DNA from: Sulfurimonas sp.
GTDB taxonomy: Bacteria; Campylobacterota; Campylobacteria; Campylobacterales; Sulfurimonadaceae
Length of the DNA: 5,955 bases
Direction: 5' to 3'
NCBI GenBank assembly: GCA_027047745.1
Contig: JALTUB010000163.1
Coordinates: forward strand, 1 to 5,955
Each line of letters begins with the position of its first letter. Positions within the stretch are counted from its first letter, which is position 1. The position numbers and the translations under genes were made by a program. Below the pieces are notes generated by a model, which worked only from the letters and a program-made list of their open reading frames with translations, was not told the DNA's origin and searched no databases. This document shows positions 1-5,186 of the stretch, piece after piece.

Positions 1-203
1 GCAATCTTATTTATATCAGTATCTTTTGCTGCTGCTATATTTGCATCTTTAACATCTTCTAAAAGCTCATTTCTAACAATACTTATATCAGATGGAGCAT
101 CAATCCCTAACTTAACAACACCTTTATCTACAGATATTATTTTTACTACAATATCATCTCCAATAGTTATAGCTTCATCTAATTTTCTTGAAAGTACTAA
201 CAT
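1..203 (-). CDS. csrA: CsrA, carbon storage regulator (partial; 3' end outside window)
   Basis: Global post-transcriptional regulator: a small dimeric protein that binds GGA motifs in mRNA leaders and alters translation or stability. In Campylobacterota it is known to work with FliW in flagellin control. The visible 67 codons start MLVLSRKLDEAITIGDD, the classic CsrA N-terminus. The segment VVKLGIDAP matches the beta-strand core, and Arg44 in SIVRNELL matches the RNA-contacting Arg44 of E. coli CsrA. The frame is open to the left edge with no stop, so only the variable C-terminal tail is missing (the family is usually 60-80 aa). The ATG lies inside the end of truB (7-nt overlap, ATGTTAG) and has its own strong ribosome binding site. 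It is the third gene of the uvrD-truB-csrA operon. Identity is very secure; regulatory targets cannot be read from this window. Confidence 0.96.
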   Translation of the reverse strand, partial: MLVLSRKLDEAITIGDDIVVKIISVDKGVVKLGIDAPSDISIVRNELLEDVKDANIAAAKDTDINKI

Positions 204-1021
204 GTATATATCCTACCTAGTTCATATTTTACACTTCTATTTTTTATCGTGATGATTGAGATATTATCTCCATTATCAAGCCAATAAGTTCCATCATCCT
301 TTACTTCCAAATCTTCTAAAGCAAGAACTCTTCCATATTTGATATTTTCACTATCTCCAGTGTATTTATTTAAGGGAATGTTTAATGATTTCTTGATGTC
401 AAGAGGTTTTTCATTTTCATAAAAAAACTGCCCCTCATTTAACCTCTCTAATGCACTTAAAGCACCATACTTTACGCCTAATTTTTGTGCAATCATACGA
501 CCAAGTGAGCGAACATAAGTTCCCTCACTTACACTTACTTCAAAAGTAACGAATGGATGAGAGTAGTGAATGAGTTTTGCTTCATGTATCGTAGAATTTA
601 TCTTATTTAAAGTAAACTCTTTACCCTCTCTTGCTAAGTCATATGCTCTTTTACCATTGATTTGTTTAGCACTAAATATAGGAGGTTCATACTCTAGTTC
701 ACCCTCTAAACTTTTGACTGCTTTTTCTACATCTTCTAAAGAAATAGCATCAAGTAACTCCACATTTTCTATCATCTCTGTATCTAGTGAGTCACTTACA
801 GCACCAAGCCATAAGGTCGCTCTATATCTTTTTGGTGTTTTGTCTAAAAATCTAAAAAGTTTAGTATGCGAACCAAAGCCAACAAGTAAAACACCCTTTG
901 CAAATGGGTCAAGAGTTCCAGAAAAACCAGCTTTTTTATTTTTATATTTGCGTTTTAACCTTGTTAGAAAAAAGTTAGAGCTAATGTCAGATGGTTTATA
1001 GGCAACAAAAAGTCTATTCAC
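197..1021 (-). CDS. truB: TruB, tRNA pseudouridine(55) synthase
   Basis: Isomerises U55 to pseudouridine in the T-loop of tRNAs; cytoplasmic, acting alone without a guide RNA. The 274-aa protein begins MNRLFVAYKP and carries the catalytic motif GTLDPFAKGVLLV with Asp38 as the predicted nucleophile. The family block EPPIFSAKQINGKRAYDLAREG lies at about residues 112-133, and the GTYVRSLG block with its conserved Arg follows at about 167-174. The C-terminal extension is short, as is common in this phylum. The start codon is GTG (1021-1019), which shares GTGA with the stop of the upstream helicase gene. There is no good Shine-Dalgarno sequence, so translation probably depends on coupling to the helicase gene. 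The start is preferred because it gives the family's usual N-terminus directly. The 3' end overlaps csrA by 7 nt. All key motifs are present. Confidence 0.97.
   Translation of the reverse strand: MNRLFVAYKPSDISSNFFLTRLKRKYKNKKAGFSGTLDPFAKGVLLVGFGSHTKLFRFLDKTPKRYRATLWLGAVSDSLDTEMIENVELLDAISLEDVEKAVKSLEGELEYEPPIFSAKQINGKRAYDLAREGKEFTLNKINSTIHEAKLIHYSHPFVTFEVSVSEGTYVRSLGRMIAQKLGVKYGALSALERLNEGQFFYENEKPLDIKKSLNIPLNKYTGDSENIKYGRVLALEDLEVKDDGTYWLDNGDNISIITIKNRSVKYELGRIYTC
211..218 (-). promoter_or_regulatory. Ribosome binding site of csrA, with overlapping GGA motif
   Basis: On the minus strand AGGTAGGA sits 7 nt upstream of the csrA ATG, inside the last codons of truB. It is the best Shine-Dalgarno sequence in this operon, so csrA can probably be translated at a higher rate than the genes before it. 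The GGA core is also the minimal CsrA recognition motif, so autorepression at this site is conceivable but only inferred. Confidence 0.7.
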
Positions 1022-3066
1022 AATTTTTCTATAAAAGATGCAAGAATATCGCGTGAAGTTCCTGCAAAGTTAATCTGAAGTTTAAACTCTCTTCCTGATT
1101 TACTAACACCAGAAATACGACCTGTTCCAAATATCTTATGACGAACCAAATCACCCTTTTTAAAGGCACTATTTTTCTCAACTATCAGAGAACCTTTAGA
1201 GAGTCCTGCTTCATTGAAAAACCTACTTTTTTGCAAGTCACTTCTTCGTCCTTTATAAAAACGACTACCAACATGAGAGAGAGTTAAAGTCTCTTTTGCA
1301 CGAGTCATAGCAACATATCCTAAACGACGCTCTTCCTCTAAGTCACTTCCCTCTCCAACTAGAGGTAAAAAACCCTCTTCAAGACCGATGATAAACACAT
1401 GGTCAAACTCTAAACCTTTTGAAGCATGAATACTCATCATGTAGATACTCTCACCCTCTACCTGGTCTTGATCACTTTGCAGTGTAAGCTCATTTAAAAA
1501 CTCATCTAAACCTGAGTCTGGAAATTTTTTCACAAAATCACGAAAGAGTCCATAAAACTCATCCAAGTTTAAGATTCTATCGTCTTCTTCCTGCGTACCC
1601 TTATAGATAGTTTTAAGCTTAAATACATCTTCTAAAACATCTATAAATTCATAAATCGACTCTTGTGCTATTTTAGATACATCTTCTATATTTTTTATAA
1701 ACTCTTTAAGTGTTCCTGCATTTTTCTTTTTTACTAAAGCTGTCAAATCAGGTAAAGAAACATTTTTGATATACTCAAAAATAGATGTTTCATTTGTAAG
1801 TGCGGCTAATTCTAACTTATCTAAACTGGCTTTTCCAAGTCCTCTTTTTGGTTTATTTACAATGCGTTTAAAAGAGAAATCATCATGAAAGTTTGTTATA
1901 ACTCGTATATATGAGATAAGGTCTTTTATCTCTGCTCTATCATAAAAACGCAAACCTCCAACAAGTTTGTAGGCAACTCCAGCACGATTTAAACCCTCTT
2001 CGATAGAACGACTTAAAACATTTACACGATATAAAATAGCTATATCTTTTGCTCTAATGCCCTTATTTAAAAGTTTATTTATCTTGTCTGATATCTTTCT
2101 TGCTTCTTCATTTTCATCATTTGAGTTAAGAACTGTTACATCTTCACCATTTCCACGAGTTGGTAAAAGTTTTTTCCCTAAACGAGAGCGATTGTGTTCT
2201 ATCAGTGCGTTTGCAACTTCAAGGATGGGTTTTCGTGAACGATAATTCTCTTCAAGCTTAAAAACATTTGTACCTTTAAAATCTTGGTCAAATTCCATAA
2301 TATTTCGTATGTGAGCACCACGCCAACCATAGATACTTTGGTCATCATCTCCAACTACACAGATATTATTGTGGCTTGTGCATAGTTTTTGTATGAGTTT
2401 TAATTGTAGTTCATTTGTATCTTGGTACTCATCTATCATGATATATTTGTATTTTTGAGATGTTACTTCTGCTAGTTGTGGATTTTCATTTAAAAGTTTA
2501 TATGTTAAAGCTATAAGGTCATCAAAATCAACAAGATTGTTTTCATTAAGGTACTCTTCATATTTTGCATATATCTCTGCTATTTGCTTATAGTTAAAGA
2601 GTTCAGCTTGTTTATACGCTTCATCTGGCGTCATGAGAGAATTTTTATAACGAGAAATCTCACTAGCTACTAAAGGGATAGGAAGCTCTGTATTTATCTT
2701 CTTTAAAATGCGTTTTTTATCATCAGTATCTATCACTACAAAATTATTTTTTCTATTTAATAGGTGAATATTGAACTTTAAAAACAATAAGCCAAACTTA
2801 TGAAAAGTACATAAGAGTGGTGGATATGCTACATTTTCTATCATGGCAAGTGAGCGTTCTTTCATCTCTTTTGCAGCTTTATTTGTAAAAGTTAGCGTTA
2901 AAGTGTTTGATGCAGGGATACCTACTTGTTCTATTAGATATGCCAATCGAGAAACTATTGTAGTAGTTTTTCCACTTCCTGCACCTGCTAAGATAAGTAC
3001 AGGTCCTTCTGTTTGTTTTACTGCGTTTGACTGAGATTCATTTAATCTACTAAATATTTTTTCCAT
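1018..3066 (-). CDS. uvrD: UvrD/Rep/PcrA-type superfamily 1A DNA helicase
   Basis: ATP-dependent 3'-5' DNA helicase of superfamily 1A, expected to act in nucleotide excision or mismatch repair, fork restart or removal of proteins from DNA. The 682-aa protein shows all motifs in order: Q motif LNESQSNAV (8-16), Walker A GAGSGKT (28-34), Ia TFTNKAAKEM (59-68), DEXX box IDEYQD (211-216), motif III GDDDQSIYGWRG (239-250), motif IV EENYRS (272-277), motif V SIHASKGLEF (545-554) and motif VI YVAMTRAKE with Arg589. A C-terminal module, KKGDLVRHKIFGTGRISGV (about 636-654), matches the Tudor-like tail of PcrA/UvrD. The ATG start places the Q motif at residue 8, as in PcrA; the Shine-Dalgarno sequence is weak. 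It is the first gene of the operon with truB and csrA. UvrD, Rep and PcrA cannot be told apart from this sequence alone; the tail favours UvrD/PcrA. Confidence 0.95.
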   Translation of the reverse strand: MEKIFSRLNESQSNAVKQTEGPVLILAGAGSGKTTTIVSRLAYLIEQVGIPASNTLTLTFTNKAAKEMKERSLAMIENVAYPPLLCTFHKFGLLFLKFNIHLLNRKNNFVVIDTDDKKRILKKINTELPIPLVASEISRYKNSLMTPDEAYKQAELFNYKQIAEIYAKYEEYLNENNLVDFDDLIALTYKLLNENPQLAEVTSQKYKYIMIDEYQDTNELQLKLIQKLCTSHNNICVVGDDDQSIYGWRGAHIRNIMEFDQDFKGTNVFKLEENYRSRKPILEVANALIEHNRSRLGKKLLPTRGNGEDVTVLNSNDENEEARKISDKINKLLNKGIRAKDIAILYRVNVLSRSIEEGLNRAGVAYKLVGGLRFYDRAEIKDLISYIRVITNFHDDFSFKRIVNKPKRGLGKASLDKLELAALTNETSIFEYIKNVSLPDLTALVKKKNAGTLKEFIKNIEDVSKIAQESIYEFIDVLEDVFKLKTIYKGTQEEDDRILNLDEFYGLFRDFVKKFPDSGLDEFLNELTLQSDQDQVEGESIYMMSIHASKGLEFDHVFIIGLEEGFLPLVGEGSDLEEERRLGYVAMTRAKETLTLSHVGSRFYKGRRSDLQKSRFFNEAGLSKGSLIVEKNSAFKKGDLVRHKIFGTGRISGVSKSGREFKLQINFAGTSRDILASFIEKL

Positions 3067-3088
3067 AATAAGACCATTTATTTTTGTG

Positions 3089-3109
3089 AAGCAAGTAATT
3101 AACTCGCTT
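3089..3109. repeat. Inverted repeat in the uvrD leader, at the predicted transcription start
   Basis: On the minus strand AAGCGAGT and ACTTGCTT flank the 5-nt spacer TAATT. All eight pairs can form in RNA, one of them G-U. The element lies between the -10 boxes and the uvrD start, covering the predicted +1. It could be a protein operator or a stem at the 5' end of the mRNA. It is not followed by a U-run, so it does not look like a terminator. Confidence 0.45.
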
Positions 3110-3115
3110 TAAGTG

Positions 3116-3126
3116 ATTATATTATA
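3116..3126 (-). promoter_or_regulatory. Predicted promoter -10 region of the uvrD-truB-csrA operon
   Basis: The minus strand carries two consecutive TATAAT hexamers (3126-3121 and 3121-3116, sharing one base), about 50 nt upstream of the uvrD ATG. The region upstream is AT-rich, with a TTTTAGA stretch next to the boxes and no clear TTGACA box. That fits the T-rich, -35-poor promoters described for Campylobacterota. A transcription start near 3109 is inferred from the box position. Confidence 0.5.
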
Positions 3127-3165
3127 TCTAAAACTAGAGAATATTTACATATTATTACAAAACTC

Positions 3166-3194
3166 TTGATTAAAATATAATTATCAGTTATAAT
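3166..3194 (+). promoter_or_regulatory. Predicted sigma70-type promoter of the LysR-type regulator gene
   Basis: TTGATT (3166-3171) and TATAAT (3189-3194) are separated by exactly 17 nt, 31 nt upstream of the regulator's ATG. A second TATAAT at 3176-3181 lies in the spacer and could serve as an alternative -10. This is the best canonical promoter in the window. Because the regulator diverges from uvrD, the same 159-bp region serves both transcripts. Confidence 0.6.
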
Positions 3195-3207
3195 TTTATT
3201 ATCAATT
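3180..3207 (+). repeat. Direct repeat ATTATCA(G/A)TT flanking the -10 box of the regulator gene
   Basis: The 10-mers ATTATCAGTT (3180-3189) and ATTATCAATT (3198-3207) differ at one base and begin 18 bp apart. They lie just before and just after the TATAAT box at 3189-3194. The position suits an operator that blocks the promoter, for example autoregulation by the LysR-type protein. The region is so AT-rich that chance repetition is a real possibility. Confidence 0.35.
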
Positions 3208-3215
3208 TTACTTAT

Positions 3216-3219
3216 AGGA
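3216..3219 (+). promoter_or_regulatory. Ribosome binding site of the LysR-type regulator
   Basis: AGGA lies 6 nt upstream of the ATG at 3226, a standard spacing. This supports that start over the in-frame Met at codon 13, which would cut into the helix-turn-helix domain. Confidence 0.7.
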
Positions 3220-3225
3220 ATTATT

Positions 3226-4125
3226 ATGTTAAAAGATTTTGCTAAACTGCAAACATTTTTAATGGTTATAAAAGAGAAAAGTTTTTCAAAAGCATCAGCC
3301 AAATTAGGCATCTCTCAACCAGCTGTAACACAACAGATCAAATTTATAGAAGATTATCTTGACACAAAGATAGTTGATAGAAAAAAGAATGGTATTTTGC
3401 TAACAAAAGAGGGTGAAGACCTTTATAGAATAGCACAAAGACTAGAGAAAGCGATCAATGCAAGTGAAAAAGATTTACTTAAAATTATCAACAAAGACTT
3501 TACTTTTGTAATGGGGTCATCATTTACTATAGGGAACTATATCTTACCGAACTACTTAGGTGAGATTAAAAAGCGTATTGCCAATGAAGTTTTTATGAAT
3601 GTTGATTGGTCAGGTGCTATTATAGAACAACTTAAAGATAAAAAGATAGATATTGCACTTATTGAATCTCCTGTTATAGAAGATGGACTTATTTATCGTG
3701 AATGGGTAGAAGATGAACTTGTTGTTATCTCAAACAAACCTATAAAAAAACAATTAGTTGCTGATGATTTACTAGAGTTTGACTGGATATGTAGAAATGA
3801 AGACTCAAATACTAGAAAACTTACTGCTGAAGCTTTTGAAGAGATCGGTGTACAGTGTAACCACTTCAATGTTATAGGTGTTCTTGCAAGCACTACAGCC
3901 ATCAAAGAATCTATCATGAGAGCTAAAGACACAGAAAAACCTTTAGTTTCTATAATGTCTAAACATGTATCTCAAACAGAAGTTGAAAATGGAACACTAT
4001 TTGAGTCAAGACTTAAAAATCATAAGATGACAAGAAAGTTTTTTATCGCTTACTCTAAAGATAGAAAACATGACGCTTTTGTAGATAATGTTGTTAACTA
4101 TCTACTATCTTTACATAAGTTTTAA
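3226..4125 (+). CDS. LysR-type transcriptional regulator, CysL/CbbR-like branch
   Basis: DNA-binding regulator, expected to work as a tetramer with a small co-inducer. The N-terminal winged helix-turn-helix covers about residues 5-63; the helices include FSKASAKLGISQPAVTQQI, and the wing leads to LLTKEGEDLY. A linker helix follows (about 64-90), then a periplasmic-binding-protein-like effector domain (about 91-299) beginning FVMGSSFTIGNYILP. The latter, with REWVEDELVVI (148-158) and WICRNEDSNTRKLT (187-200), is typical of the CysL/YwfK/CbbR group, whose members control sulfur assimilation or CO2 fixation. The 299-aa length is normal. It is transcribed away from the uvrD operon and towards the cysK operon. 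Regulation of cysK, of the neighbouring promoter or of itself is possible, but the sequence fixes neither target nor inducer. Family assignment is certain; the subgroup is moderately supported. Confidence 0.93.
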   Translation: MLKDFAKLQTFLMVIKEKSFSKASAKLGISQPAVTQQIKFIEDYLDTKIVDRKKNGILLTKEGEDLYRIAQRLEKAINASEKDLLKIINKDFTFVMGSSFTIGNYILPNYLGEIKKRIANEVFMNVDWSGAIIEQLKDKKIDIALIESPVIEDGLIYREWVEDELVVISNKPIKKQLVADDLLEFDWICRNEDSNTRKLTAEAFEEIGVQCNHFNVIGVLASTTAIKESIMRAKDTEKPLVSIMSKHVSQTEVENGTLFESRLKNHKMTRKFFIAYSKDRKHDAFVDNVVNYLLSLHKF

Positions 4126-4130
4126 CAACT

Positions 4131-4166
4131 AGAACAAAGAAGTTTATTTAATAAACTTCGAGTTCT
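4131..4166 (-). terminator. Hairpin between convergent genes, likely terminator of the cysK operon
   Basis: GAAGTTTAT (4139-4147) and ATAAACTTC (4151-4159) form a perfect 9-bp stem with a 3-nt loop. An outer 5-bp stem pairs AGAAC (4131-4135) with GTTCT (4162-4166) across a small internal loop. Read on the minus strand, the inner stem is followed by TTTGTTCT, a broken U-tract, which suits intrinsic termination of the cysK operon. On the plus strand it starts shortly after the regulator's stop at 4125 but is not followed by a U-run, so termination in that direction is less certain. The stem includes the last codons and stop of the small minus-strand gene. Confidence 0.6.
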
Positions 4167-4602
4167 CTGGGTTTGATAAAAATGAAGCCATAGAGTTCTC
4201 TACTCCATTTTCATCTGCGTTTAACTCATTTTGTATTATCTCTTCTTGTGGGTCTGCTAGGTTTATAAACACTGGTGTTTCATCAATGATAATCTGCATA
4301 ATGCTCAAAAGAGGAACACTTACCATACTTCCAAAGTTATCACTTCCAAATCCAGCTTCAAACATTAAGATACCATCTTCTATATGTGCTGTTTCAAAAG
4401 TATAACCAGCTAAGAAAAAGAGAGTCATTGAACGAAACTCTGCGTTTATACTCTCTGGTAAAACTGGTTCAAAATAAACATCTTCTATCTTGCACAAAAT
4501 ACCAAAATTTTGTTCTTTTTCAAAGAAGTGGATAATCAAATCTTGTATATTGTTTTGCATCAACTTTGCAAATTCTGTGTCTTGTATTACATTTTTTAAC
4601 AA
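4144..4602 (-). CDS. Small acidic protein, possible SspB-like ClpXP adaptor
   Basis: Not recognised as a named gene. The 152-aa product has no signal peptide or membrane segment. An N-terminal helix (about 9-29) leads into a predicted beta-rich core: FRSMTLFFLAGYTF (56-69), GILMFEAGFG (77-86), SMVSVPLLSIMQIII (92-106) and VFINL (111-115). A polar, acidic tail follows (about 117-147), ending in Ser-Lys-Phe-Ile-Lys. This layout resembles SspB, where a strand ending FxARFG is followed by a VPL-alanine-rich helix, then an acidic linker and a ClpX-binding C-terminus of the type Leu-Arg-Val-Val-Lys. E. coli SspB is 165 aa. The start is TTG, chosen because AAAGG lies 7 nt upstream; the alternative ATG at codon 15 has no such site. 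It overlaps the upstream aminotransferase gene by 7 nt (TTGTTAA). A real, expressed gene is likely; the SspB link is inferred by eye only. Confidence 0.85.
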   Translation of the reverse strand: MLKNVIQDTEFAKLMQNNIQDLIIHFFEKEQNFGILCKIEDVYFEPVLPESINAEFRSMTLFFLAGYTFETAHIEDGILMFEAGFGSDNFGSMVSVPLLSIMQIIIDETPVFINLADPQEEIIQNELNADENGVENSMASFLSNPENSKFIK

Positions 4603-5186
4603 AAAGTAGCCTTTATATTTTCTGCCCTAATTATATCAAAATCTATCATTGCATTCAATAGGGCAACTTTTGTGTAGTTTTGTAAATCTTTTACTTTTAT
4701 ATCTTCTTCAAAGATTTCTTCATTTTCAAGCAACCTAGCTCTTGTTGTTCCTTTTAAAAGTGGCTGTTTTGGTGTTATCCATCTGTTCCCATCATAAAAA
4801 GCAATATTTGCAATAGTTGTATCGCATATAAGATTATTTTTTATGATTAGAATATCATCAGCATCTTCTCTTTGTAAAAACAGTTCATCGAGTTTTGTTC
4901 TATCTGCATACTTTTTACTATACTCTATCTCATCATCATGAAGGAGTTTTAGTTTTTTGATATTTCGTTTATAGTAAGGATGGTAAGAGACTTTTATATC
5001 ATCTTTTGTGTAAATCAAACGACATCTGTAAGTTCCATCTTTAGGAGGGGTTAAATAATCATGAAGATTTTCACAAGAGAGAACACCCAAAGAGTTCATG
5101 ACACTCTCATAGCGTTTTTGATGATAAGAGAGATGAAAAATCTCTCCATCAACTGCTTTTATAGTTTCTAAAAAAGTTTTATTCAT
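4596..5186 (-). CDS. Class-IV PLP aminotransferase family protein, PabC-like (aminodeoxychorismate lyase)
   Basis: A PLP enzyme of fold type IV, most likely 4-amino-4-deoxychorismate lyase, which releases p-aminobenzoate and pyruvate for folate synthesis. The protein is 196 aa from the ATG and opens NKTFLETIKAVDGEIFHLSYHQKR, matching the FET...GxxxxLxxHxxR start of the family. The motif KKYADR resembles the family's K-x-x-N/D-R, making Lys92 the probable PLP lysine. ICDTTIANIAF (120-130) matches the EGSxSNxF block, with Asp122 where Glu is usual, and TPKQPLLKGTTR (138-149) matches the TPxxxxLxGxxR cofactor loop. It is much shorter than E. coli PabC (269 aa), resembling the C-terminal domain of fused PabB-PabC proteins. 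A TTG codon directly before the ATG (5189) is a less likely start. It overlaps the cysK stop by 8 nt and the next gene by 7 nt. D-amino-acid or branched-chain aminotransferase activity cannot be excluded. Confidence 0.85.
   Translation of the reverse strand: MNKTFLETIKAVDGEIFHLSYHQKRYESVMNSLGVLSCENLHDYLTPPKDGTYRCRLIYTKDDIKVSYHPYYKRNIKKLKLLHDDEIEYSKKYADRTKLDELFLQREDADDILIIKNNLICDTTIANIAFYDGNRWITPKQPLLKGTTRARLLENEEIFEEDIKVKDLQNYTKVALLNAMIDFDIIRAENIKATFC
4610..4614 (-). promoter_or_regulatory. Ribosome binding site deciding the TTG start of the small acidic protein
   Basis: AAAGG on the minus strand lies 7 nt upstream of the TTG at 4602-4600, within the last codons of the preceding aminotransferase gene. 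The next in-frame start, ATG at 4560-4558, lacks a comparable site. An ATG at 4592-4590 is out of frame. Confidence 0.6.

Noticed and set aside
570..1001. Plus-strand open frame of 143 codons inside truB
   Set aside because: It is antisense to a clear truB with all family motifs, its translation is Ser/Leu-rich and matches no family, and it has no ribosome binding site or promoter context.
3089..3109. The inverted repeat as a transcription terminator
   Set aside because: It is not followed by a U-run on either strand and lies upstream of both divergent genes, so there is no transcript for it to end.
3117..3311. Minus-strand open frame of 64 codons across the divergent promoter region
   Set aside because: It is antisense to the helix-turn-helix part of the LysR-type gene, crosses both predicted promoters, and encodes a low-complexity Ile-rich product.
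3693..3932. Minus-strand open frame of 79 codons inside the LysR-type gene
   Set aside because: It is a shadow of the regulator's coding frame, with no start signals and a Ser-rich composition.
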